From Auricularia sp. M13 (Eukaryota; Basidiomycota; Agaricomycetes; Auriculariales; Auriculariaceae): DNA of 64,000 nucleotides. Below the pieces are notes generated by a model. It ran no database searches. It had not been told where the DNA came from and was given only the letters and a program-made list of their open reading frames with translations. Below, piece after piece: positions 47,376-58,379 of this stretch. Each line of letters opens with the position of its first letter. The first letter of the stretch is position 1. The position numbers and the translations under genes are program-made. The stretch is from positions 7,750,001 to 7,814,000 of the forward strand of contig CM073193.1 in assembly GCA_037042915.1 (NCBI GenBank), given 5' to 3'.

Positions 47376-48857
47376 ATGCTGCCCGTCATCTCGCCGTTGG
47401 TCGTGCTTGCACTCGGTCTCTGCGTCTCTGCCGCAGAGACACTGCGCTTCGTTACCTACAACCTGCGCTACGACTCTAAGCCCGACAACATCACCGTCGC
47501 TCAGTCGCTGGCATCTCTGCCGGACCCTCTGACGCCGGTTGCGTACTACGGCCAGAGTGGCGAGCAGCCATGGAGCACGCGCAGACATTACATCACAGAA
47601 CGCGTCCTTAGCGAGGGAGCTGTCGTTTTCAGTAAGTACATCAGTTAAACGGGCTGCAAGCCGTTAACCCTGCCTAGGTCTTCAGGAGGGTTTGGTCAGG
47701 CAGATCAACGACTTGACTGAGCTGCTTGGATCTGGGTGGGACTACGTAAGTTCTACTACATACCTGACGAAAGAGCCTTCTAACGATGCGGCAGGTTGGA
47801 GGTGAGCCTTTACTGGTCGGTCGGGCTGGACGCTTGGTGTTGATATGAATCCTAGTTGGCCGCAACGATGGTAAGACCGCGGGAGAGTACGCTGCCATCT
47901 TCTACCGCAAGTGCGTACCGGCTTGCTCCTCACGACCTGGAGTATGCGTCTGACCCTTCATAGGGACACGGTCACCCTGCGCTCCGTCGACTACTTCTGG
48001 CTCTCGTTCGTAACGACAACAGTAGTCGACCATGTCAACTAACCACGGCACCCCTTAGGGACACGCCATTCGAGCCATCTAAGTACCCCGGCGCGGGATC
48101 TATTCGCATCTGCACAGCAGGTACCAGCTTACACGCTGCTATCGTGCGCGCGCTGAATAGGTGCTGCAGCAAAGTTCATAACCCGTCACGGGACCAAGTT
48201 CACATTGCTCAACACCCATTTGGATGAGCAGTCCGACGATCAGCGCCGTCTGGCGGGCTCCATGTTACTCCTGCGTGCTCGCTACGAGGCTGCTGTGAAC
48301 CACGAGACCGTCCTGGTCACTGGTGACTTCAACAGGTCCGTATGCAGCACCCAGAAGCAGTATCTGCCCTGACTCTAGTGACCAGCCCGCCCATCGGCGC
48401 CGACTCTGGCGCGTACGAAATTGCTACTGGCCAAATCCCGCCTGTCGCCGTGAACGCCACCTTTGCTGCCAAGTTCCCCGTGAATGACAATGAGTTGCCC
48501 GACTTTAAGCTGCTCGACCTCCGTGCCGAGGCTCCGCGCCCTCTGGTCGGCCGCAACTACGCTACGTACACCGCCTGGGGCAAGCCCACAGACACGGCCG
48601 CCTGGACGCGCATTGACTTCGTTTTCGGTGGCAACAACGGTGGATGGTGCGTTATGGTTGCCTGGCACTTCTGCTCTTATTGCTGATGCCGAACGCCACG
48701 CTTCAGGAAAGCCGGCCAATACAAGGTCGAGACGTCGCTGACCGACGACGGCGTGCTGGCTAGCGACCACCGGTGCGCTCATTATATGTCTTCACCACGC
48801 CTCGCGCGTTAACAACCGCATACTACCAGGCCTGTGTTTGCTGACGTGACCCTGTAA
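47376..48857 (+). CDS. Secreted endonuclease/exonuclease/phosphatase (EEP) fold protein
   Basis: DNase I/sphingomyelinase-type metal-dependent phosphodiesterase fold, probably secreted. The ATG at 47376 opens a signal peptide (MLPVISPLVVLALGLCVSA), then ETLRFVTYNLRYD. Core motifs follow in order: SLQEGL (catalytic Glu), VGRNDGKTAGEYAAIFYRKD, WLS...TPFEPSKYPGAGSIRICT, FTLLNTHLDEQSDDQRR (catalytic His/Asp), LVTGDFN, IDFVFGGN and a final SDHRPVFADVTL with the SDH triad residue. Six to seven introns of about 50 bp. The intron 48336-48385 must use the acceptor at CCAG 48385, not the nearer CTAG, to read DFNSPPIGADSGAYE in frame. The nucleic acid or phospholipid substrate is not evident. Confidence 0.82.
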
Positions 48858-49482
48858 GCCAGGTTGCACGTACAGCGCATGTCCACAGAAATGAACTTAC
48901 GAGGAATTGGGCATATGCTCAAACTCTCGATAGCTCTCGCTCTGAGCATCGTGCCTCGAACGCATTCATTGTACAAGACAGTGCGTTGCAATAAACATTT
49001 TTACCGGGTTACGTTGCTCCCAGTCGGCGCAGGCTCTGTGCAGGCTGTAAGACACGACGGATCCGACCTCATTGCCCACCCTGCTCAATGCAGCTAGCAT
49101 CGTTGGGCACGCCTGGACGCAGGCTGCTTGCCATGGCCTTGCAGGTGCCTTAACGACGACGCGCATGGACCACAGTGCCAGGACCACGTTTCGTAATCGG
49201 TGTATTGTGCCGCGCGGCTGAAAACCGGTGTCGAATCAAATTTATGTCGCGTACCCAGCGTGAACCACGCTCGGCGGCGCCGCCCGCGGCCGTGACTGAT
49301 CGCGGGCAGCCAATCACTTGGCCGACGGCGGAAATACCCGCTGAAGCGAGGTGCGCGTTGGCCGTGGTGCGTCTTGTGCAGACATAAAAGCCGGGAGGGC
49401 GCACGGCGTCTTTTTCCTCCGCCCCTTCGCCATCAACCCGCTTGTGCTCAAATCTCCCTCGCGTCTGAGCGCTTGTACCAAC
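48858..49482. other. Intergenic
   Basis: Contains the promoter of the Ser/Pro-rich gene. A minus-strand open frame over 49.15-49.9 kb is a shadow of that gene. Confidence 0.4.
49383..49390 (+). promoter_or_regulatory. TATA-like element upstream of the Ser/Pro-rich gene
   Basis: cataaaag lies 93 bp before the ATG at 49483, in an otherwise GC-rich upstream stretch. Confidence 0.4.
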
Positions 49483-50537
49483 ATGCCATCCCTTCCTAAA
49501 TCCTTCGACAACACTCTCCAGCCTGCTGCCAACAGGCCACCGCGTCCGTCCCTCGACATCCCCCATGCACAAACGCCCAACTTTTCGCGCCCGCTGTTCC
49601 AGAAATCGAGCGTGTCCTTCCCGTCCGGAAAACAGGAGACCCAGCGCCTCCAGCGTCGTATGCACTCCATTGATGCACTCTCTACCTATCCCGGAAAGTA
49701 CGCCGCGGCCCGCTACGGCGACCAGCACCACGTTTACGAAGCCGGGGTCAACATCAACACGCTCCTCGACAGCTTTCCTCCCGTGCCCTCTGTCGTTCCG
49801 CCGCCCCAGTACGAGACCTTCGCTCGCAGCCGTTCCGTCTCGCTGGGGGCCAACGCCCTCATGGGCGCTACAACTGGGGCCAATGCCGACCACAAGAAGT
49901 CGCTGAGCGACCCACTCCAATCATCAGGCCCAAGCTCTCGCCGAAGAAGTCATTCAAACGATCTCTCCGCTCGATCTTCCATCGCGAGCCGCGCAAGTCC
50001 AACACGGGCTCTCCCTCCGACTCGTCGCCCTCATCGACGTCGCCGATGACGCCCTCAGACGAGACAGTCCGCCTGCGTACTTGGACACTCAGCCGCAGCC
50101 CTGGCAAATCGCGCGCGCCGCGTTTGCCGCACAAGCAGTCGTTCGACATCGAGCCGCCCTCGCCGGCGGATTCGGCCGCGCTGGCCGACCACGAGCACCT
50201 GTCGCCCATCACCTGGGGCGCCGGCAAAACCGTCAACGTCTCCGCTGATGGGCTCGCGCGCAAGGCCAGCGTGCTTCGCCTCGATACTGACACCCTCGTC
50301 CTCCGCTTGCACCCTTCGCCGTCCAGGGTGCACATTCGCCGCCAGCCTACGTTCCAGCTCATCGACGGCAAACCTGCGTGCCGCCGCTGCGGCGAGCTCT
50401 TCTATCTCGAGCATTCGCCTGCTTGCGGCTGCGGGGCCGAGAGCGACGAAGACTACGACTACGGCGAAGTAATCGACAAGAACGGCGGCGATGACTTCTT
50501 CGCCAATGACGACCGCCTCCCTGCATACGCCCACTGA
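49483..50537 (+). CDS. Hypothetical Ser/Pro-rich protein with Cys-rich C-terminal module (one frame break)
   Basis: I do not recognise this family. It is a single intronless frame of about 350 residues once one break is bridged. The N-terminal two-thirds is low-complexity and Ser/Pro/Arg-rich, as in phosphorylated scaffolds (QRRMHSIDALSTYPGKY, PPPQYETFARSRSVSLG). A basic patch KKSFKRSLRSIFHREPRK follows, then QPTFQLIDGKPACRRCGELF, HSPACGCGAESDEDYDYGE and an acidic end DDRLPAYAH. The CRRC...CGCG cysteines may bind zinc (inference). The break is near 49917, where the first frame (SDPLQSSGPSSRRR) diverges; an extra C in a C run would restore SDPLPIIRPKLSPKK. No signal peptide or helix. Confidence 0.6.
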
Positions 50538-51385
50538 ACTGTAACTCTCACAACGCATCACATACAGGTCCCCCAAACCCATCCATGTGTGCTGTCTGTT
50601 CTCACCATCTATTGCTCGCATATGATGTTAGCATCCACGCTCTCTGTTTCCCAGTTTCCTTTTCATCACACACACTCCTTAGCTCAGTCTCCTTAGCATC
50701 TGCCCACATTCTCTTATCTCTGTCCCAGTCTTCTGATAGTTTCCTCGCTGTCGTGCTCTCCACTGTCTGTGAACTTGCTGTACGACTTCTCTCTCCCCAT
50801 CTCCATGTCCTTCAGGTTAGATACTGTACCTCGCTTTCAATCAATACAATCAGCTTAAATCATCCAACCCGGGACGTCCTCTGTGTTTCTGTGCATCCTA
50901 CCGCCAGGTGTTCCGCGGCAGCTCGACGGTGTCAGACCTTGCTCTTAGGGACGACTTGCACGCCGGCTCTGCCCGACGAGTTCGTCGATCCGTAACGGAA
51001 CGAACGTCCCATTTGTTGACGCTGCCAACCGCGCAAGACGAGCTCCAAGTCTCCTGAACTAGATCACCACGGCCAGCACAACAAATTGGAGGAAATGAGC
51101 TGCTTTCACTCGAGACAGTCTATGCATTGAGGTTCTGTAAGAAATGCGGGGAGGCGAGACTGGGCGACTAGGCTACGTACGGAACACATCGTGTCGAGAG
51201 AGAGACGAGACGGGGCGGGACGTGGATTGATCAAAAAAGAAAAGAGGACAGGGACGAGCAGAACAGGACAGCAGAACGGAGCCGGTCGTGTCATGATGCT
51301 ATGATGAGCGTCGTGCAAAACGGAAAACTATGTAATTACAGTTAGGGGTCGAGGGCCGCATGCGCAGAGTATCGCCAGTCGGCGT
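50538..51385. other. Convergent intergenic, pyrimidine-rich
   Basis: Between the Ser/Pro-rich gene and the 3' end of the oxysterol-binding protein gene. The plus strand is unusually C/T-rich at 50.6-50.9 kb. No gene seen. Confidence 0.45.
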
Positions 51386-53549
51386 CTATTGCAAGGCGAG
51401 CTCCTGCTGGACGGCTGCCCGCCCAGCCTCGGTGAGTTCTGCCCATCCGCGCTCGAAGTCGGGCTCGAAGAACGTCGGGACAAACCTGAGACTCAAGCAA
51501 ATCAGCGACAATGAAGAAAGAAGAGGTAAGACGGACGTACTCTTCGCCCTTGCGCTTCCGCTCGGCGGCGCGGTCGCGCTGCGCCTGCTCGATCTGGATC
51601 TTGACCTTGGTCGCCTCGGAGTACTCCTTCTTGAGCAGGTTCTCCGTCACCTTCTCCCACAGCCGTCTGCTCTCGAACGGGCCCTGCTCCTCGAGAGGCC
51701 GAACGGTCTTCGGGAACATCGTGACGGCGCTCAGGTCGACGAGCTCACGCCACTCGCCTACCGGCGCGCCGTTCTCGAACTTGCGCCAGCGGAACGACTT
51801 GCGCCAGCAGCCCTCGAACTGCGCCACGATGCGCTCCTTCGGCACATGCTTCACCTATTCCTGAAAATCAGTCGCAGTGCTGGGTGGTGACAGGAGTAAG
51901 TAGGAACGGACCTTGGTCCAGTCGCTGTGCTCCTTGACGCCCTTCTCGACGCCCGCCTTGCGCACCTTGGACGACTTGCTCTGGCCGGACTTGACGCTCG
52001 CCGAGTCGTCCGAGACGGACGTGTAGGGCGTGCCGGTGAACTCGTCGTCCTCGTACGTGTGTATGACGCCCTCGACCAAGAACTGCGGCTTCCCGAGCCA
52101 CGACTGTTGCCGTCGTGCGTCAGCCCGGCGTCCACAGCGCCAGCACCAGGCGCACCTCGTCCTTGTACTCGATCACCGTGCGGTACTTGAGTCCAGGCTG
52201 GCCCCCAGAGCACGTAATAATCGTCTAGCACGCGTCAGTGACGCTGCAGCCATCTGCGGCGCAAAGACCTTACCGATTCCGACACGGTTGCGTAGAAGCT
52301 GCCGCGCAGGATGCCGTTGACCTGCGCGGTGGGGTGCGTGACGCGGTAGGACTCGCCGGCGCCGTGGCCGCTGGTGATGCGCACGAAGATGCCCTTGTTG
52401 GCGGCGCCGGGCGCAATGCGCACCGTCGTCCCAGAGACGCGGGCGGCAATCTGGTCAATCTGCAATGGGCCGGTGCCAGTTAGCAACGCACAATAATAGC
52501 GCAGCACTGGCGTGTGGCGTACGCCTTCAGCTTCAATGCCCCGCGCGGGACAGGACGCGTAGTAGGCGGAAATGGGCGGATGGTGCGACACTTGTTCTGT
52601 CTGCGGTATGCCTGTTAGCAGTCAAGCACGCACAATGGAGTCATACACACCAAGTAGACAACGCGGATCGTCTCTGCCGCTGGGACGTCTTCCTCGATCT
52701 CCTTGCCAGCCGGCGGGTTGGCAAGATGTTGGAGCGTGTTCAAGCTCAGGTTGGAGGCCGTCGCGCCGGGGTTGCTCTCGACTTGCAGAGCGGCGTTCAC
52801 CTTGTCCTTTGCTGGGCCCTCCTTGGGGGTTGCGCTGGCGCCGAACGGACTCCAGCTGCTGAACCTGGACTTGGTTACCGGCGGAGCGTCGGACGTCGGG
52901 GCCGTCGTCGACTCGGACTCCTCGACGAACAGATGGAGGTGCTGGACGGGCTGGTTGGCGTGGTCGCCGTCGGGGTACTCGACCGGCCGGACGTCCCAGT
53001 GGCAGCGGAAATGCTCGCCCAGGACGGAGTTGTAGGGCTTGCAGATCTTGCCGCGTATGAACTTGAGCTCCTTGGAGAAGCACCAGCGCAGCACGGCCAG
53101 CATGCGCAGCAGCGGGTCTGGCGAGTCGTTTATTCTGCGAATTTATTATGAGGATCAGAGCCTGGGCGACGTGTCCGGGCTGCGTGCGCACGCTGCAAAG
53201 AGGTCTGGGCGATCGAGGTATTGCCAGTACTCGAGATTGGGTATCGGCTCGAGCAGCTGGGCGGGCAGCGACAAGCCTGTGGGCGCGGTCAGCAGTGAGC
53301 GCGGACCTGGAGCGCTCTGCACGCACGCCTGCAACGGACGGTGAGCGGTCACATGATGCAGACAGGGGTGCGGCCGACAACGCACATGGCAGCGAGGTCC
53401 TTGACGCCCAGACTGCGCTTGAGCAAGTCCACAATCATCTTGAGCTTGCCGGTCTCCGTCGACGCCGCCTCGGCGCCCTGGCCGGCGTCGAACACCTGGG
53501 TAGTGGCGTCGTCGTCGGACGGCGGCGGCGGCAAGGCGACTTTGGACAT
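51386..53549 (-). CDS. Oxysterol-binding protein (Osh/Kes1 type), intact copy A
   Basis: OSBP-related lipid transfer protein that exchanges sterol and PI4P between membranes. It starts MSKVALPPPPSDDDATTQ, then LLKRSLGVKDLAAMC, LLEPIPNLEYW, MLAVLRWCFSKELKFIRGK, CKPYNSVLGEHFRCHW and the family fingerprint EQVSHHPPISAYY. Later exons read TIITCSGGQPGLKYRTVIEY then KDESWLGKPQFLVEGVIHTY, HVPKERIVAQFEGCWR, FPKTVRPLEEQGPFESRRLW and FVPTFFEPDFERGWAELTEA (C-terminal helix), stopping at 51386-51388. What looks like a broken frame at DYYVLWGP is resolved by an intron whose acceptor restores TIITC. No PH or ankyrin domain, so a short Kes1-like form. The only OSBP copy here with a complete C-terminus. Confidence 0.9.
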
Positions 53550-54510
53550 CGTGCTGCGCGTTGGGTATGCAATTATCTATAGGCTGGGGATGCAGGCAGA
53601 GTGGCAGAGCAGGTGGCTCTTCAAAGCGATGATGCCGCTTCCGGCCGTCCGAGATGGATGCCTCCGCACGCACGTTCTCCGCCAACTCTGAACTCTGTCG
53701 CGCTGGATGGCCGTCGCTCCTCCGTCCTCGCCGCCGCGCTGGATGGCGCATCGAGCGCTTCTTGCGCGACGCCCGCAGTGTGCGTTCATCCAGCGCTCTC
53801 GCATAAAACGCAGCTCAACGGACTGGCGCATTCAGATCATATTGCGCTCGCCGGGCTCGACGCTGACCCACGCTCGCTCGCCGTCGACCTCGCTCTCCAA
53901 CACAGTGCCGCAAGCGCTAGCAAGTCAAATGTCAAATTGACCAGTATGTTCGGTCATGAACTCGGCGAGATCCAGTCGCCGACCCAGCGTCCCACAACAT
54001 GCATTGCGCGCCGTAGACTCTCAATCCCGCGGCTGCCCGCTCAAACAAGGCTTGCAGCTGGCGCTGTTATTCCCGCGGCTCGATGACGGCCAGGTTCGTC
54101 CTTCATCGACGTCTCAGCATTTCTGACCGACATTGTCTCATAGCGTCCGAATTTTGCCTTTTGCTCGACCTCGACGACAGTAAGGTCTACACCACCGCTC
54201 CCTGCGTGTCAAGACGGCCTCAGACGACCAACGCGAGCTCGGCCAACGTTTCAGCGCAAAGGATCCGCGCTGGCAAAGCAACCCGCAAGACGCATAGCTC
54301 GCCGTACGAATCGAATTCCGCGACTTCGTGTGCGTTCGGACGACGCTGGCAACCGGCGCTATCGCATCCTGTGGCTCGATGATGCTGCGTGACGCTGGTA
54401 CGTCCGCCAGAACCGTATGAGCATCGGTCGCTGACATTTGTCGCAGCGTCCCGATTTCTCGTCATTTTCGAGCTCTGCGCCGCGGACGACGCTGGCATAG
54501 CCTACGCCAA
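51649..54510. repeat. Segmental duplication, copy A
   Basis: Pairs with 61139-64000 (window end) in direct orientation. The offset is constant at 9,490 bp from 51649 to about 53720, including introns, with only scattered substitutions visible. Beyond that the copies drift by small indels (offset 9,497 at 53801, 9,470 at 54241). The left end is sharp, inside the OSBP coding sequence; the right end leaves the window. Confidence 0.85.
53550..54049. other. OSBP upstream region
   Basis: Promoter-side sequence of OSBP copy A, duplicated in copy B with local indels at 53.73-53.80 kb. No gene seen. Confidence 0.45.
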
Positions 54511-54830
54511 GCTCGGCGCGCGCCAGAACTGCGCAGGACGACCAACGCGAGCGCAGTCAACATTTCAGCGCAGCGGATCGTCGCAGAGCGAAGATCAATC
54601 CAGCGAAACAACGCGCAAGACGCATAGCGCGCCATACGCGTCGAATTCCACGATTTCAAATGCATTCAAGTGACGCTCGTAGCCGGCGCTATCACCCCCT
54701 GTGTCTCGATGACGCCCTTTTGCGCTGGTACGTCCGCCAGCGGCGTCTGATCACTTCCGCTGACGGCTGCTCGCAGCGTCTCAATTTCTCATTTTTCTCG
54801 TGCCAGGACCGCGGACGACGACGGGAGCGC
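54050..54830. repeat. Degenerate tandem repeat, ~300-330 bp units
   Basis: Three units begin with ggcgct(g/a)t at about 54060, 54354 and 54685. They share the strings tcgatga, acgtccgcca, gcagcgtc and gacgaccaacgcgag in the same order. Two of the units recur in the duplicated copy at 63530-64000. Divergence between units is high, so the array predates the duplication. No coding function is suggested. Confidence 0.6.
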
Positions 54831-55869
54831 GTGCGCGCACCCCACGCGCGCGTCAGAACCGGCCTCGAACGACCGGTCTGCTCGCGCGGCCGCTCGGAGT
54901 GCGCTCAAACAGCGACGCGCGCGCACGCAAACTGGCGCCGCGTCGTGCGTGCACGCCTCCGCTCAAGACGACCCTCGCTGCCGCAAGAAAACTTGAAAAA
55001 TCGGCGAAAACGAATTCGGCTCACCGCGCACGTCCGCCGCCCGCTCTTCGCCGCGCGCCATCCCCGCCCGACTCGTTTCCATCCGCCCCGAGGACCTGCT
55101 TTGTGAGCGGTCAGCAAGTGCCGCATCGGGATGGAATTATGGGGCGGTACGTACCGTTTTTCGTGCGGTCGAGGCCAACTTGCTGACGTGCCGACCGCGC
55201 GTGCAGGAAGTGTTCGGTCAGCGAGGTGCGCGCGGGCGGGCGAGTACATTGGGCGCGTGTACATAACATGATTGAACGTATATACAACTGCAATAGAGAA
55301 CCTGTTCTCACCTGTGACGGACGCGACGAGCCGAATCGGTCGCGGCGAGCAAATGAATCGGCGGCGACGAGCAAGTCAGACGCGCGAGTGCAGGGCTCAA
55401 GTGCGCACACCGTGAGCCTGAGCAGCATGCAGCCATGATGACCAAGACGAAGCGCCGTCGGGGGGCGATAAGCAGTGGTTGCGGGAGGGAAGTGGGTGTG
55501 CGGGAGAAAGGGGCTTGACCACTCGCGACGCGTGCGCGCACGCCTTGTATACGCCTGAGAATGGCAGCAGTGCGTCATCGCGGGAAAGATACGGACCTGA
55601 ATGCGCAAATCCAATCAGGTTGAAGTGTTGAAGGCGAGGGTGCTTCGCGGGAGGTTCGACAGCATGAGGTGTCAAACTCCAGCTCGGCTCGCGCATTCTG
55701 CGCCGTTCCCTCACTCGCCGCCCTGCCTCTCCTGATCAGCTCATTATATACAGTAGACGCCCATGTTACGCAAGCGCCGGTGAGCAGAGCCAGAGCCTGA
55801 GGCAGCGCGGTGAGACGGTGCAAACGTTCTGTCTACGTTCACCGTCCCAACCTCCCGAGCTGCTGCGCC
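54831..55869. other. Intergenic, GC-rich then mixed
   Basis: Arg-rich open frames on both strands over 54.8-55.1 kb reflect cgc/gcg composition rather than coding. Nothing recognised to 55.87 kb. Confidence 0.4.
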
Positions 55870-57560
55870 ACGCACGCGCTTCCAGGCACGCGCTTCTTGT
55901 GCTTCTCAGACGTCTGACAGCGGTGAACTTGGATCTCCCGCAGGGAGATCGAGGGTTGGTTGGGAATGCGCGCGTTTCGCGACTTGCGCGATTCGACCCG
56001 GACGCCACTTCGCGGCTCCTGCGTCGTTCTGTCTGCTTCAGCCTCGCGCTTGGCAGAGATACGGCATCTGCGCGTGTATACTATGACGGCATGATGATTT
56101 GCGGAACGGTTGCACTTGAACGGGGGCGAGTTCGTCGCATTCGCGAGGTCGCGATCAAGTCTGTTCCGCACGAAGCGTTGTTCCTCCCGGCCACAACTTC
56201 CTTTATTACGCCTGCTTGCACATGTACACTGAGATTTACACTGACAAACGCTCGAGAGAGCGAGTTGGGGGAGCCAGGAGCAAGTGAGAGGGGGCGGGGA
56301 AGAAGTGCATACCCCCAGCATCTCCGCCGCCCTGCGAGCTCCTACGCCCCAGTGCCCAACCCAACCACGGATCCGCGCATCCAGGCACATCAGGTGACGT
56401 CTGACGTATGACTTGACAGTGCTAATCCAGGAAGGAGTACGCGCGGAATCGAGGGAGGTTGAGTTCTGCGCACATCGCGTGTTGCGCAAGTTCCTCGATC
56501 GCGCTGTTCCCTGTCGTTCCAGATTCCATATCCTCGTGCACCTGCTCGAGCGTCTACGTCAGTCCAACAATAAGGACTGTATAGCGAAGGATGTCGGCAT
56601 GGGGAGTGGCTGAACGCGAGGACTTGGATGCAACATTCGAACTGGGGCTTGCGCGCGCCGCTGCTGCGTCTCAACAATTTTTTTATGCATTTCCCACTAC
56701 ATATGACGAGAGGTATAGCCGCGCGTAAAGCATTTGAGCGCTCGTGTGCGAGAGGAATGCGTGAATGAGACGGCGAAGGACTAGAGCGGAAATGCGTGCA
56801 CCCAGCATCTCCGCCGCAGCGCGACCTCCTGCGCCCCAGAGAGCAGCGCTACGATCGATCCGCGCATCCAGGCACTTCATTCAGTAGGTGACGTCTGACA
56901 TGACAGACCTAAACCAGGGAGAGAAGAGTGTGAGGTTGGAGGGCTTGGGGGTGCACGTCTTGCGAGCTGCGTTGCGGCTTCTTGATCGCACTCTTCTCTG
57001 CCGTCCTACTTCAGATCCTGCGCCTTCTGTGCTGATCAAGACCAATAGTGTTATATCTGCGACATGACGGCATGGTTGAGTGTTGAGAGACAAATCAGGG
57101 AGCTGCATGCTCCCGCCCAGCATGAGCTTGAATTGTGTGTCGCGACCGAAACCAACTCGCGGCAGTTTGCACAGTGCCCGCGTATATCCAGCACAGCTCT
57201 TTAATCACCAATTACGGCATTTAACTCTGAGCCAATTGGCGCTCGTTGTCTGAGAGGGAGCTGCGCGGTGGAATTAGAGGAGACGGGGAGGGTGCCGATA
57301 CCCCCATCCCCGCTGAATCAACCTCTTCCGCGCCACCCACTGCAGCACAGCCAAATGATCGCGCATCCAGGCACGGCTTATGACGTCTGGCGTATGGCAT
57401 GACAGCTCGAATGGATGAGTGCGCCCGCACAAGATCGGGGTGGTTGGGATTGCGCGGGTTTCGCGTCTTGCCTGATCGCCACCCCTCGCCCCGGAGCGCT
57501 TCTCCGGGCTCTCTGTTCAACGCAAATCGACGGAATCAACTAGGGCCATGTATGGGGGGA
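55870..57560. repeat. Four-unit tandem array, ~495 bp period
   Basis: The anchor ccaggcac recurs at 55882, 56381, 56868 and 57367 (spacing 499, 487, 499). It is followed in each unit by gacgtctg(a/g)c and, about 60 bp on, by a ggttg..tgcg...cgcg block; before it lie cccagcatctccgccg-like strings. Units are diverged (perhaps 60-75% by eye) but keep order and period. No transposase or long open frame is seen, so it is described as a satellite-like array. Confidence 0.65.
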
Positions 57561-58379
57561 TGACGCACATATCTTGCGAGAGGCTGCTGTGCAATCAAAC
57601 GACTGCATTTCTCCCGCTTGCACGTTTGGCGTAGCTTCTGAAATCCGAAGATCGCGCCGTCTCAATGACCGAGAAGTATGAGCGATGGTAGCGCCGGTTG
57701 AGACCCTTACCCGCTTCAGTCATCTAGATAATGATTTCCCCGCGCAGAGACGAATTTGAAAGCTTTTAAGCTGCAATGCAAACTGCGTGCTTCCCTGTCA
57801 ATTGTTTTCGCCACGTGCGCTGTCCGGGGAACTGATGTTCAGGCCCACTAAAACCCCACAGCTGAAGCAACTTCTCTCGCGTGGCGATTACGTAATCACG
57901 GGACGCATTCAATTAAGACCGACTTTGGCTCAGCCATCTGACTGTCGCAATCATTCACGCATGGAATGGGTATTAGCGACTGCTTCTGTGCTCCCCAACG
58001 TTGGCAGAACTGGTGGATGCTTGACAGCAGTTGAATATCGACGCCGGGGTCCCTGTCGTTGTCGCGAGCGCCGACACTGACAGTCTGTCAGTTTCGGAGG
58101 GTCTAGCATCGCGGCCTGTCAGCGGAGAAGCGCCACTCCCACGGGCTGCGAATCGAGTGCGCTGTCACCGGCGGAGGCTGCGAGCGGAAACCTGACGTTT
58201 CGATCGCTCGCGCGAAGCGTCGACGCAGCGGAGCAGCGGAGTGTCCGACGATCCAACCATCGGGCTTCGCGTTACACGAGTTTTTTCAAACTCCTCAACC
58301 TGTCTTTGTGCCCCGCCCGCCAGTCCTATAAATTGGGCACGAGCCCCGGCATTCTGGCCATCTATCCCCCTTCTTCATG
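57561..58379. other. Intergenic
   Basis: No recognisable gene. Some AT-rich stretches before 57.8 kb. Confidence 0.4.

Noticed and set aside
48330-48390. Apparent frameshift after GDFN in the EEP-fold gene
   Set aside because: Using the CCAG acceptor at 48385 gives an in-frame join to SPPIGADSGAYE.
52140-52240. Apparent frame break in both OSBP copies at DYYVLWGP
   Set aside because: It is resolved by introns: correct acceptors give TIITCSGGQPGLKYRTV and KDESWLGKPQFLVEG.
54800-55110. Arg-rich open frames on both strands
   Set aside because: Explained by cgc/gcg-rich composition; no ATG context, introns or family similarity.
55870-57560. Repeated minus-strand peptide CLDAR in three units of the 495 bp array as a coding gene family
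   Set aside because: The frames open only briefly, differ between units and are not conserved beyond the DNA repeat itself.
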